Part shown: in pieces, positions 1 to 7,770 of the stretch
Layout of the letters: the number at the start of each line of letters is the position of its first letter
Position numbering within the stretch: the stretch's first letter is position 1
Program-made: the position numbers and the translations under genes
NCBI GenBank assembly: GCA_964441145.1
Contig: CAYTUB010000056.1
Location: forward strand, 1-17,373
Length of the DNA: 17,373 nucleotides
Origin: SHLQ01 sp964441145
GTDB lineage: Bacteria > Actinomycetota > Acidimicrobiia > Acidimicrobiales > SHLQ01
Direction: 5' to 3'
Notes under the pieces: model-generated
Told to the model about the DNA's origin: nothing
The model's database searches: none
What the model saw: only the letters and a program-made list of their open reading frames with translations

Positions 1-384
1 GTGGCAGGACTCACCCCGATATTCAATCAGAGAAGTCTGGGAGAATCCTGAGAACCTTCGGCCGTCTATCACGACGCCACCTCGCCACGCCGAGTGACTC
101 TTGCGTAGTGGCAAACCATTAATGAGACCTCGAGCAGAAAGTGTGGGCTAATCGCCAAAATCGGTGTGGGCTGCCTGTTTCATTGATAAACCGACCATTG
201 AAATACCAACGCTTCAACCTTGGTGATGAAACCCCAACAACAACAACGGTCCGTATTGCAATCACTATCCGAAACAGGGGTCCGCTGGAACTACGCCGTC
301 GTTCAGGACTGGACTCGCGAGCCCTGCATTGGCGGCTCCTACTCGCAGCGTAAGCCCTCAGCAAGAAGCTCGCCGAGCCGGTAG
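1..384. other. Left-edge region without a recognisable gene
   Basis: No convincing coding region is visible here on either strand. The short open frames (such as 119-364 minus and 141-353 plus) give arginine- or serine-rich translations with no family resemblance and no good ribosome-binding site. The region is locally more AT-rich than the flanking genes. It holds a 9-bp direct repeat (GTGTGGGCT at 141-149 and 164-172) and a short CAA run near 234-246. The right part (about 339-384) carries the out-of-frame remnant of the tautomerase C-terminus. No tRNA or rRNA pattern was seen. Confidence 0.5.
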
Positions 385-669
385 CTAACCGCGCCGTTCG
401 GCGATCTTGCTGTAGAGCGCCTTCTTCTGGTCGGTGGAGCGACCCTGATTGAGGGTGATCTGGATGAAGATGACGTCGTCGGACCGATCGATATCAAGAT
501 AGCTGCCGCTGTTGTTGATGTTCTCAGGCTTGTGCTCGGAGATCGTCGCAAAGCGGTCATCTTTAGGAATAGCGATCGTGTCGCGCATGGCGAGGTAGAT
601 CTCTTCCATCAACGTGGCGCGGTATTCGGCCGACGTACCTTCCGTCATTGAGATCTGGGTAAAGGGCAC
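385..669 (-). CDS. Tautomerase family protein, C-terminally truncated
   Basis: This 94-residue protein resembles the 4-oxalocrotonate tautomerase/MIF superfamily group of roughly 130 residues. It starts with GTG followed by a proline codon, and GGGAGG lies 6 nt upstream. After methionine removal, Pro-1 would be the catalytic base typical of the superfamily. Family-like stretches include DDRF (37-40), SDDVIFIQIT (63-72) and GRSTDQKKALY (76-86). The frame stops after KIAERRG, about 35 residues short of the usual end, so the family's conserved C-terminal WSFGNG-type segment is absent. Just downstream another frame reads RLGELLAEGLR, which suggests a frameshift (see findings). The start signals are intact, so a short product could still be made. 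The substrate is unknown. It lies 56 nt downstream of the LAxTG peptide gene. Confidence 0.6.
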   Translation of the reverse strand: MPFTQISMTEGTSAEYRATLMEEIYLAMRDTIAIPKDDRFATISEHKPENINNSGSYLDIDRSDDVIFIQITLNQGRSTDQKKALYSKIAERRG

Positions 670-725
670 GCGATGCCTCCCGGCTAGATGTTCGGGTAGT
701 CCAGCAGCAGTCTCTCGATGTAGCT

Positions 726-938
726 TTACGCCTCGACGCGACGACCAATAGCGAGCGACGCGAGGCCGAGCAGCACCATCACGAGCGCGACGAGAAGACC
801 CACCGCGGCGGTGCTTGGGCCGGTGAGCGCAAGCTCGGGGAGGTCTTCAACCGGTTCGACGGTTTCGGCTGCCGCCGACTGCATCGCGAGCACGCCGACG
901 ATCGCTGTGGCGAGAAGTATTGATTTGATCCACTTCAT
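726..938 (-). CDS. Small signal-peptide protein with LAxTG sortase motif
   Basis: This 70-residue protein has a signal peptide: charged MKWIK, a hydrophobic core, and a likely signal-peptidase site after SAAA near residue 24. A short acidic stretch follows (ETVEPVEDLPE), then LALTG at 36-40, a hydrophobic segment at about 42-64 and a basic end, GRR. That order of motif, membrane helix and positive tail is the classic cell-wall sorting signal, and LAxTG is the form used by class E sortases of high-GC Gram-positives. Only about 15 residues would remain after both cleavages. I chose the ATG at 938 because AGGAGG ends 5 nt upstream; the GTG at 941 is only 2 nt away. No sortase gene is in the window. 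It could also be a simple two-helix membrane peptide. Function unknown. Confidence 0.65.
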   Translation of the reverse strand: MKWIKSILLATAIVGVLAMQSAAAETVEPVEDLPELALTGPSTAAVGLLVALVMVLLGLASLAIGRRVEA

Positions 939-943
939 CACAG

Positions 944-949
944 CCTCCT
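944..949 (-). promoter_or_regulatory. Shine-Dalgarno AGGAGG of the LAxTG peptide gene
   Basis: A perfect AGGAGG on the minus strand lies 5 nt before ATG 938 and 2 nt before GTG 941. It favours the ATG as the start and supports real translation of this short gene. Confidence 0.7.
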
Positions 950-978
950 GCCGATCGGTCTTTGGTCCATCGGCTTCT

Positions 979-995
979 CCTCACGGTTCGTGAGG
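979..995 (-). terminator. Hairpin after mscR, terminator-like
   Basis: CCTCACG-GTT-CGTGAGG is a perfect 7-bp stem with a 3-nt loop, 4 nt past the mscR stop codon. No T-tract follows on the minus strand, so it is not a canonical intrinsic terminator. Hairpins without a U-tail are often proposed as terminators or mRNA stabilisers in actinobacteria. A looser inverted repeat (CCGAT at 951-955, ATCGG at 969-973) lies between it and the ribosome-binding site of the next gene. Confidence 0.5.
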
Positions 996-999
996 GCTT

Positions 1000-2082
1000 C
1001 TAGAACACGACCACAGATCGTAACACCTCACCGCGTTCCATCTTGTGAAACGCCTCCTCAACGCCATCGATGCCGATGGTCTCGGAGACGAACCCTTCAA
1101 GGTTCAGACGGCCCTGCTGGTGCAGGTCGATCAGCATCGGGAAGTCACGGCTGGGAAGACAATCGCCGTACCAGGATGACTTCAGCGAGCCTCCACGGCC
1201 GAAGACCTCGATGAGCGGCAGTTCGATTTTCATGTCTGGCGTCGGAACACCTACGAGCACCACGGTGCCCGCGAGATCTCTTGCATAGAAGGCCTGTTCG
1301 TAGGTCACGGGCAGACCAACCGCTTCGATCGCCACATCGACCCCGTTGCCATCGGTGAGTTCGCGGATTCGCTCCACGGCGTCTTCCTTGGATGAGTTCA
1401 CCACATGGGTTGCGCCAAAGTCCTTGGCCCATTCGAGCTTTGTGTCGTCAATGTCGACTGCGATGATCGTGCTCGCTCCCGCAATGCGAGCTCCTTCGAT
1501 CGCTGCGTCACCGACCCCGCCGCAGCCAAAGACCGCAACAGAATCTCCACGTCCGACATTGCCGGTGTTGAGCGCTGCTCCGATTCCGGCCATCACTCCG
1601 CAACCAATGAGACCAGCGACCTCGGGCTTTACGTCGGGGTCCACCTTGGTGCACTGCCCTGCATGGACCAGAGTCTTTTCTGCGAAAGCACCGATGCCCA
1701 GAGCCGGGCTAAGTTCCACGCCGTCCATCGTCATCTTTTGGGTCGCGTTGTGTGTGTTGAAGCACAGATGTGGCCGGGCACGTTTGCAGGAGCGGCACTC
1801 GCCACAGACCGCTCGCCAGTTCAAGACAACGAAGTCGCCGACCTCGATGTCGCTGACGCCCTCGCCGACGGCCTCCACAATGCCGGAGGCCTCGTGGCCC
1901 AACAAGAATGGGAACTCGTCGTTGATTCCGCCTTCGCGGTAGTGCAGGTCGGTATGGCACACGCCGCATGCCTTGATGTCGACCAAGGCTTCACCCGGTC
2001 CCGGGTCGGGCACGTCGATCTCGACAACCTCAACCGGTGCGCCCTTTTCCTTCGCAACAACCGCCTTGACCTTGTGCCCCAT
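1000..2082 (-). CDS. mscR: S-(hydroxymethyl)mycothiol dehydrogenase (mycothiol-dependent formaldehyde dehydrogenase)
   Basis: This 360-residue, zinc-dependent medium-chain dehydrogenase oxidises S-hydroxymethylmycothiol, formed from formaldehyde and mycothiol, with NAD+ in the cytosol. It resembles the mycobacterial enzyme closely over its full length. Visible motifs are catalytic-zinc ligands C42, H63 (in GHE) and C161, the structural-zinc cluster C93, C96, C99 and C107, and the Rossmann glycine pattern G186, G188, G191. Family signature stretches include CGVCHTDLHYREGGINDEFP (residues 39-58) and DLAGTVVLVGVPTPDM. The ATG is supported by GAGGGG about 8 nt upstream. The gene is separated from ftsX by 139 nt containing a palindrome that could be an operator, and is followed by a hairpin, so it is probably its own transcription unit. 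A nitrosomycothiol-reductase activity is known for this family. Confidence 0.9.
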   Translation of the reverse strand: MGHKVKAVVAKEKGAPVEVVEIDVPDPGPGEALVDIKACGVCHTDLHYREGGINDEFPFLLGHEASGIVEAVGEGVSDIEVGDFVVLNWRAVCGECRSCKRARPHLCFNTHNATQKMTMDGVELSPALGIGAFAEKTLVHAGQCTKVDPDVKPEVAGLIGCGVMAGIGAALNTGNVGRGDSVAVFGCGGVGDAAIEGARIAGASTIIAVDIDDTKLEWAKDFGATHVVNSSKEDAVERIRELTDGNGVDVAIEAVGLPVTYEQAFYARDLAGTVVLVGVPTPDMKIELPLIEVFGRGGSLKSSWYGDCLPSRDFPMLIDLHQQGRLNLEGFVSETIGIDGVEEAFHKMERGEVLRSVVVF

Positions 2083-2099
2083 ATCAACATCCCCTCGTA

Positions 2100-2115
2100 C
2101 TGAACATCCGTTCAG
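2100..2115. promoter_or_regulatory. Palindrome CTGAAC-N4-GTTCAG upstream of mscR (candidate operator)
   Basis: This is a perfect 6-bp inverted repeat with a 4-nt spacer (CTGAAC-ATCC-GTTCAG), 17 nt upstream of the mscR ATG. It contains GAAC-N4-GTTC, the core of the LexA (SOS) box in actinobacteria and Firmicutes. TetR-type regulators also use similar half-sites. A weak -10-like TAATGT lies next to it at 2116-2121 on the minus strand, so a bound protein would cover the transcription start. Binding is not shown by sequence alone. Confidence 0.45.
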
Positions 2116-2221
2116 ACATTAGTGGCCTCCGGCTAGCGGCCGGGCATCGAGGAGCAGCAACCCGCAGGATTGCCCGCGACGGATTGCGACCGCTGGAGGG
2201 CGAAGCCCGAGAGGACAGCCG

Positions 2222-3124
2222 CTACACGTCTAGGTAGCGCGAGACGGCAACGATCGAGCCGAGGGTGGCTACGGCGGTGCCGATGACGATCACCAGGAGA
2301 CTGATGAAGAGGAACTGCGGGTCGGTGACCCGGAACCCTTCGAGGAGTCTGAGCGTGTCCGATTGCGAGAAGTCTTCGATAACGAGACGTCGAACGATAA
2401 GCAGGAACGGCAGGGCCAATAGCGAGCCGATCACACCTTGCACCATGCCCTCGAAAACAAAGGGCACGCGAATAAACCAGTTGGACGCGCCGACGAGTTT
2501 CATGATCTCGATCTCGTTGCGTCTCGACGAGATCGCGATGGACAGCGTCGTCAAAATAACGATCGCGGAGGCGCCGAGCAGGATGGCGCCAGCACCCAGC
2601 ATGAATCGGCTGATCTTTTCGGCGTTGCTTTGGATCTCGCGGATGACGTCGGTCGCGAACACGACCGTGCGCACGCCGGGTCTGGCTTCAAAGGTTGTTC
2701 CTAACGCCTCCACTGCTCCCGCGTCGACGTTGGTCGGGCGGATGCGGAAGCTCGGAGGCATCGTTTCCACAGAAATGGTTTGGAGGAGCTCTTCGTCGCC
2801 TGCGAAGAACTCTTGGAACTCTTCGAAGGTCTCTTCCTTGGTGACGAAGTTGAAGTCGTCGATCGTGGTGCCACGGCTTCCTTCGAGGAGGGTATCGATC
2901 GCGTCGATTTGGCTCTGTTCGGCATCGCTGCTCATGAAGACCACGAATTCGATGCCGCCTTCCCATCGTTGGGTGGCGTTGTCGACACCGCGAGCTACCA
3001 GCTGCGAGGTACCGAAAAGCGACAGCGAAACCATCGCAACGGCAATCGACGCGAGGGTCAAGGGAAGGTTGCGCCAAATGTTCTGCCCGGTCTCTGCGAG
3101 CAGGAAGCGTATGCGTCCAATCAT
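2222..3124 (-). CDS. ftsX: Cell division protein FtsX
   Basis: FtsX is the integral-membrane half of the FtsEX complex. It passes ATP-driven movement from FtsE to periplasmic or extracytoplasmic peptidoglycan hydrolases at the septum. The 300-residue protein has the family topology: a short cytoplasmic start, TM1 (about 20-42), an extracytoplasmic domain (about 43-170), then three helices at about 174-198, 221-245 and 270-294. The conserved cytoplasmic stretch RRNEIEIMKLVGAS is at 201-214. Its ATG overlaps the ftsE stop codon as ATGA, consistent with translational coupling and a fixed FtsE:FtsX ratio. Length is normal for actinobacteria. smpB, which often follows ftsX in related genomes, is not here. 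Confidence 0.93.
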   Translation of the reverse strand: MIGRIRFLLAETGQNIWRNLPLTLASIAVAMVSLSLFGTSQLVARGVDNATQRWEGGIEFVVFMSSDAEQSQIDAIDTLLEGSRGTTIDDFNFVTKEETFEEFQEFFAGDEELLQTISVETMPPSFRIRPTNVDAGAVEALGTTFEARPGVRTVVFATDVIREIQSNAEKISRFMLGAGAILLGASAIVILTTLSIAISSRRNEIEIMKLVGASNWFIRVPFVFEGMVQGVIGSLLALPFLLIVRRLVIEDFSQSDTLRLLEGFRVTDPQFLFISLLVIVIGTAVATLGSIVAVSRYLDV

Positions 3125-3798
3125 CGGTACTGACCTCCGGTTTCGTCGCGCACGATGTGTCCGTTGTTGAGCTGGATCACGCGGCGACGCATGGTGTCGA
3201 CGATTCCACGATCGTGGGTTGCCATAACAACTGTTGTCCCTGTTCGGTTGATCCGGTCGAGCAATCGCATAATGCCGACTGCCGTGTCGGGATCGAGGTT
3301 TCCTGTGGGCTCATCGGCAAGCAAGATCAATGGCCGGTTGACGAAGGCTCGGGCGATCGAGACGCGTTGTTGCTCGCCTCCCGAAAGCTCGTCGGGCATG
3401 CGATGTGACTTTTCCGAGAGTCCGACCAGATCAAGGATTGCGGGCACCTGCTGGTCGATGACCTGCTTGGGTCGACCGATTACCTCGAGGGCAAACGCCA
3501 CGTTCTCGGCGACGGTCCGCTTGGGGAGCAGGCGGTAGTCCTGGAAGATGCAGCCGATGTTGCGGCGCAGAAATGGCACCTTCCAGCTCGACAATTCGAC
3601 GATGTCCTTGCCCGAAACGTAGACCTTGCCAGTGGTGGGCTTTTCTTCGCGATTAAGCAGACGAATCAGCGTCGATTTTCCTGACCCCGACGCGCCGACG
3701 AGAAAGACGAATTCACCTTTCTCGATCTCGGCAGATGCGTTGACGAGCGCTGGAGAGTCCTTGGAGTACTCCTTGGAAACGTTCTCTAGTCGAATCAT
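3121..3798 (-). CDS. ftsE: Cell division ATP-binding protein FtsE
   Basis: This is the 225-residue ABC ATPase partner of FtsX, working on the cytoplasmic face of the division site. All ABC motifs are visible: Walker A GASGSGKST (35-43), Q-loop Q86 in FQDYRLLPKRT, signature LSGGEQQR (138-145), Walker B LILLADEP (157-164) with the following TGNLDP, and the H-loop histidine H195. The FQDYRLLP stretch is characteristic of FtsE rather than of other LolD- or MacB-like ATPases. Its start codon overlaps the prfB stop (ATGA, 3795-3798) and its stop overlaps the ftsX start (3121-3124), so prfB-ftsE-ftsX form a tightly coupled unit. Nothing unusual is seen in the sequence. Confidence 0.95.
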   Translation of the reverse strand: MIRLENVSKEYSKDSPALVNASAEIEKGEFVFLVGASGSGKSTLIRLLNREEKPTTGKVYVSGKDIVELSSWKVPFLRRNIGCIFQDYRLLPKRTVAENVAFALEVIGRPKQVIDQQVPAILDLVGLSEKSHRMPDELSGGEQQRVSIARAFVNRPLILLADEPTGNLDPDTAVGIMRLLDRINRTGTTVVMATHDRGIVDTMRRRVIQLNNGHIVRDETGGQYR

Positions 3799-4910
3799 TG
3801 CGCAACCTCATTTTCGGCTCGGTTCCACCGCAGGTACGACTCCATGAACGGATCGAGACTGCCGCCCAGGACGGACTCAATGTTGCCAGTCTCGTGCTCG
3901 GTACGCAGGTCTTTGACCATTTGGTATGGCTGGAGCACGTAGGAGCGAATTTGGGAGCCAAAGCCAACGTTGCTTTGCGCGCCCGTGATCGCCGCTATTT
4001 CGTCTTCTCGCTTCTTCCGCTCGAGGTCGAGCAGCTTGGCCGCCATCATCTGCATGGCTCGATCCTTATTTTGATGCTGGGACCGTTCATTTTGACAACT
4101 CGTGACCGTTCCCGTGGGTAGGTGTGTAATCCGGACCGCCGAATCGGTCACATTAACGTGCTGCCCACCTGCGCCCGAGGATCGGTAGGTATCGATTCGA
4201 AGGTCCTTCTCGTCGATGTCGACCTCGTCGGCCATCGCCTCAAAGAACGGGGATACCTGCATCGCGGCGAAGGCGGTCTGGCGTTTGCCTTCGTTGTTGA
4301 ACGGTGAGATACGGACGAGACGGTGCACACCGTGTTCGCCTTGCAACAGGCCATAGGCGTGGCGGCCCTTGACCATGAATTCGGCTTGGCTGATCCCGGC
4401 TTCGGTCCCGTCGCTTGCCGAAAGGAGTTCGTATTCAAGCCCACGCTTCTTGGCCCAACGTTCGTACATCGACAGCAACATTTCGGCCCAGTCCTGAGCG
4501 TCGGTGCCACCCTCGCCGCTCTTGACGAGACAGACAGCGTCGCGTTCGTCGAACTCTCCGGTAAACAGCGCCCGGAGTTCCAAGTCATCGAGCCGCGTCG
4601 ACATCGCCGAGACGAGCTCCTCCACCTCTTCGAGCAACGAGTCGTCGTCTTCTTCGGCTGCGAGTTCGACCATGACCTGAGCGTCTTCGAGGCGCGTGTG
4701 CAAGTCGTCGAAGAGGGCAATGTCGTCGTTCACCGAGGACAGTTCAGTCTGCACACTTCGGGCCGCCTCGGGGTCGTCCCATAGATCTGGGCGCGACATC
4801 TCCGATTCAAGTTGTGGTTGGCGCGCCCGTTGCTCGTCGATTCGCAGATACCCGGCAGCCTCATCGAGGCGCGTCGAAAGCGCGGCGAAAGTATCGGAGA
4901 AGTTTTGCAT
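3795..4910 (-). CDS. prfB: Peptide chain release factor 2
   Basis: RF2 recognises UAA and UGA stop codons and triggers release of the finished peptide on the ribosome. The 371-residue protein carries the tripeptide anticodon SPF (202-204), which identifies RF2 rather than RF1, and the catalytic GGQ (248-250) in RSSGAGGQHVN. An acidic region near 85-100 lies in the N-terminal helical domain. The gene is one continuous frame: the +1 programmed frameshift found near codon 26 in many bacteria is absent, as in many actinobacteria. There is no good Shine-Dalgarno sequence directly before the ATG. The secA stop is only 9 nt away, so translation may depend on ribosomes finishing secA. The stop overlaps the ftsE start. 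Confidence 0.95.
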   Translation of the reverse strand: MQNFSDTFAALSTRLDEAAGYLRIDEQRARQPQLESEMSRPDLWDDPEAARSVQTELSSVNDDIALFDDLHTRLEDAQVMVELAAEEDDDSLLEEVEELVSAMSTRLDDLELRALFTGEFDERDAVCLVKSGEGGTDAQDWAEMLLSMYERWAKKRGLEYELLSASDGTEAGISQAEFMVKGRHAYGLLQGEHGVHRLVRISPFNNEGKRQTAFAAMQVSPFFEAMADEVDIDEKDLRIDTYRSSGAGGQHVNVTDSAVRITHLPTGTVTSCQNERSQHQNKDRAMQMMAAKLLDLERKKREDEIAAITGAQSNVGFGSQIRSYVLQPYQMVKDLRTEHETGNIESVLGGSLDPFMESYLRWNRAENEVAQ

Positions 4911-4919
4911 GAGGAGAGG

Positions 4920-7664
4920 TCACCGCCCGTGGCAGTGTTTGAACTTCTTACCACTGCCACACGGGCAAGGCGCGTTTCGTCCTACGTTCTCGAACTCGTT
5001 GTTGACCTTTGGCACAGCCGGTGCTTCTTCGGGCTTCGCCTTTTCCTTTGGAGGGGCATCCGATGCTGCCGCCGTCGTCGATGCCTGTGCTTTGGTGGCC
5101 TGAGCGTCGACGATGGCCGGGCCATTCGCGTTCTTGGTTTCCTTGGGGGTGTCCGTTGCTTCCCCGGCGGCCTCTTCTTGTGCTGGTTCGGCCGGCTTGA
5201 CCTCGACATGCATGATGTAGCGGGCGAACTCGGAATTGATCGAGCTCATCATCTGGCCAAACATCTCAAAGCCCTCACGCTGCCATTCGGTAGCGGGGTC
5301 TCGCTGGCCCATGGCACGAAGGTGAATACCCTCGCGCAGGTAGTCCATTTCGTAGAGGTGATCTCGCCATCGTTGATCGATGAGTCGCATCATGATCTGG
5401 CGCTCGACCTGGCGCATGACCGGTTCGGTCAGCACCTCTTCACGATCCTCGTACCGCTCGATGGCTTCAGCCGCCAGCGTTTCGTACAGCGCACCGTTGG
5501 AGGGCTCTTCGGCCAATTGGTCGGCATCGAGTTCAGTGGGCCAGTAGCTGGCAACTTCGGTCTCGAGCGAGTCGACATCCCACGACTCGGGGTGCTCACC
5601 GGAAGCGTGGGTCTCGACCAAGCGGTCGACGACCTCGGAGATCGCTTCGATCGTCTCTTCGCGCAGGTCCTCACCTTCGAGAATGTTGGCGCGGCGCTGG
5701 TAGATCACCTTGCGCTGCTCGTTCATGACCTCGTCGTACTTGAGTACGTTCTTACGGGCCTCTGCGTTCTTGGCCTCGACGGTGTTCTGCGCCCGTTCGA
5801 TCGCCTTGGTCACCATCTTTGCTTCGATGGGGACGTCTTCGGGAAGCGCGCGGTCCATGACGAAGTTCATGGCGCCGGTGGCGAACAAGCGCATCAGGTC
5901 ATCTTCGAGCGAGAGATAGAAGCGGCTTTCGCCAGGATCGCCCTGACGTCCGGATCGGCCACGCAGCTGGTTATCAATACGACGGCTCTCGTGGCGCTCG
6001 GTACCAAGGACGTAGAGCCCACCGAGTTCAAGGATGCGCTTGCCTTCTTCTTCGCACTGCGATGTGTGCTTTTTGACGAGATCGGCGTAGCGCTCGTCGT
6101 ACTCCTCGGTGCCTTCTTCAAGTTGTTCGCCACGACAATCGCGCTCTGCGAGTCCTTCGGGATCGCCACCGAGCTTGATGTCGACGCCGCGACCGGCCAT
6201 GTTTGTCGCCACGGTGACGCCATGAAGACGACCCGCTTGGGCTACGACATGGCCTTCTTTGGTGTGCTGCTTGGCGTTCAATACCGTGTGCTTGATGCCG
6301 CGCTTGTCGAGCAGCCGGCTGAGCTTTTCTGACTTCTCGACGGAGACGGTACCGACGAGTACCGGCTGACCAGTGCGGCTGCGTTCCTCGATGTCGTCGG
6401 CTACGGCATCGAACTTGCCGTCCTCGGTCTTGAAGATGAGGTCGGCTTCGTCCGCGCGCACTACGGGCTTGTTCGTTGGAATCTGCGCAACCTGAAGGCC
6501 ATAGGTTTCAGCGAGCTCGGCCGCTTCGGTCTGGGCGGTACCGGTCATGCCAGCGAGCTTGTTGTACTGGCGGTAGTAGTTCTGCAACGTGATCGTGGCG
6601 AGGGTCTGGTTTTCCTCTTTGATCTTGACGCCCTCTTTGGCCTCGACTGCCTGATGTAGACCATCGGACCAACGGCGTCCATCGAGGACACGGCCGGTGA
6701 ACTGATCGACGATCTTCACCTCTCCCCCGTCGACGAGATATTCCTTGTCACGCTTGTAGAGCTCTTTGGCCTTGAGCGATGCGAGCAGCTGATGCACAAG
6801 GTTCGCGTTGGACGACGCTGGGTCGTAGAGGTTGTCGAGACCGAGCGCGCCTTCGACCGCGTGGATACCCGCCTCGGTCGGGGCGACGATCCGCTTCTCT
6901 TCGTCGACGTCGTAGTCGACGTCTCGCTGAAGCGAACGCGCAATGCTGGCGAACTTGTAATAGATCTGCGCTGCATCTGCGACGCGTCCACTAATGATCA
7001 GCGGTGTTCGGGCTTCATCGATGAGGATCGAGTCGATCTCGTCCACGATGCAGTAGTTGTATCCCCGCTGTACCCGAGCAGCCGCGGTCATGGCCATATT
7101 GTCGCGGAGGTAGTCGAAGCCGAACTCGTTGTTCGTTCCGTACGTGATGTCAGCGGCATACTGCGCTCGTTTGAACGCTGCGTCGCGATTGCCAGGGACG
7201 ATCAGCCCGACCTCGAGCCCCATCCACTTGTGCAGCCGACCCATGTTCTCCGCGTCGCGGCTAGCGAGATAGTCGTTGACCGTAACGACGTGCAGCCCTT
7301 CACCGCTCAAGCCGTTGAGGTAGACGGGAAGCGTCGAGACCAGTGTCTTGCCCTCGCCGGTGCGCATCTCTGCGACCCAGCCGAGGTGTAGCGCCAGGCC
7401 GCCCATGAGCTGCACGTCGTAGTGACGCATACCAAGGGTTCGTACCGATGCTTCGCGCACCGTTGCGAAGACCTCGACGAGGAGGTCATCGAGTGTCGCA
7501 CCGTTCTCGAGCCGAGTCCGGAAGTCTGCCGTCTTACCCTGCAGCTCCTCGTCGGAGAGCGCCTCCATCTCGGTTTCGAGGGCGTTGACATCGGGGATGA
7601 TTGCTTCGAGGGCGCGTAACTTCTTGCCTTCGCCGCTTCGCAAGACCTTTTTGAACATGCTCAT
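4920..7664 (-). CDS. secA: Preprotein translocase ATPase SecA
   Basis: SecA is the motor that drives unfolded secretory proteins through SecYEG. The 914-residue protein shows Walker A MRTGEGKT (100-107), the Walker B region VDEIDS (207-212) followed by LIDEARTPLIISG, GMTGTAQTEA in the motor region, and the helicase-like NMAGRGVDIKLGG and QLRGRSGRQGD. The C-terminus has an Ala/Glu/Lys/Pro-rich linker (about 830-885) and a zinc-binding SEC-C tail with C900, C902, C911 and H912. It starts MSMFKKVLRSGEGKK; a second ATG two codons later would also fit, and both have only a weak GGA-type ribosome-binding site. It heads the secA-prfB-ftsE-ftsX run. A TTGACA hexamer lies just upstream, but its spacing does not suit either ATG (see rejected items). 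Confidence 0.96.
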   Translation of the reverse strand: MSMFKKVLRSGEGKKLRALEAIIPDVNALETEMEALSDEELQGKTADFRTRLENGATLDDLLVEVFATVREASVRTLGMRHYDVQLMGGLALHLGWVAEMRTGEGKTLVSTLPVYLNGLSGEGLHVVTVNDYLASRDAENMGRLHKWMGLEVGLIVPGNRDAAFKRAQYAADITYGTNNEFGFDYLRDNMAMTAAARVQRGYNYCIVDEIDSILIDEARTPLIISGRVADAAQIYYKFASIARSLQRDVDYDVDEEKRIVAPTEAGIHAVEGALGLDNLYDPASSNANLVHQLLASLKAKELYKRDKEYLVDGGEVKIVDQFTGRVLDGRRWSDGLHQAVEAKEGVKIKEENQTLATITLQNYYRQYNKLAGMTGTAQTEAAELAETYGLQVAQIPTNKPVVRADEADLIFKTEDGKFDAVADDIEERSRTGQPVLVGTVSVEKSEKLSRLLDKRGIKHTVLNAKQHTKEGHVVAQAGRLHGVTVATNMAGRGVDIKLGGDPEGLAERDCRGEQLEEGTEEYDERYADLVKKHTSQCEEEGKRILELGGLYVLGTERHESRRIDNQLRGRSGRQGDPGESRFYLSLEDDLMRLFATGAMNFVMDRALPEDVPIEAKMVTKAIERAQNTVEAKNAEARKNVLKYDEVMNEQRKVIYQRRANILEGEDLREETIEAISEVVDRLVETHASGEHPESWDVDSLETEVASYWPTELDADQLAEEPSNGALYETLAAEAIERYEDREEVLTEPVMRQVERQIMMRLIDQRWRDHLYEMDYLREGIHLRAMGQRDPATEWQREGFEMFGQMMSSINSEFARYIMHVEVKPAEPAQEEAAGEATDTPKETKNANGPAIVDAQATKAQASTTAAASDAPPKEKAKPEEAPAVPKVNNEFENVGRNAPCPCGSGKKFKHCHGR

Positions 7665-7736
7665 AGCTGTTCCAGGCTACCGGTGTCAACCCCGGCGGAT
7701 GTGTCAGACCTAGGTTTCTCGCGGTGTTCTCAGGAA

Positions 7737-7746
7737 CCGGGCCCGG
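7737..7746. repeat. 10-bp GC palindrome in the secA upstream region
   Basis: CCGGGCCCGG is a perfect palindrome in the 133-nt gap between the acyltransferase remnant and secA. It could be chance in GC-rich DNA or part of the secA promoter region. Confidence 0.25.
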
Positions 7747-7770
7747 AACCTGCAGTTGGGCAGACGCGAC

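Noticed and set aside
233..247. CAA trinucleotide run
   Set aside because: It has only about four to five units, is not in a supported gene, and such short runs are common by chance.
687..725. In-frame continuation SYIERLLLDYPNI after the stop of the LAxTG peptide gene
   Set aside because: It looks protein-like and is in the same frame after TAA, but is only 13 codons long, has no start or ribosome-binding site, and a sorting-signal protein should end after its basic tail.
1405..2103. 232-residue plus-strand frame opposite mscR, and the 301-residue plus-strand frame at 2265-3170 opposite ftsX
   Set aside because: Both are shadows of well-supported minus-strand genes with no recognisable protein features.
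4800..4910. Programmed +1 frameshift in prfB
   Set aside because: The gene is open in one frame from a full-length start and has no in-frame UGA near codon 26.
4812..6332. 506-residue open frame on the plus strand opposite secA
   Set aside because: It is antisense to an unmistakable secA and is open only because of codon bias. It has no family resemblance and no ribosome-binding site.
7661..7689. Consensus TTGACA (7684-7689 minus) with CTATGA 17 nt later as a secA promoter
   Set aside because: The transcription start would fall about 4 nt downstream of the second candidate ATG (7658), and no later in-frame start fits the SecA N-terminus. It is probably chance.
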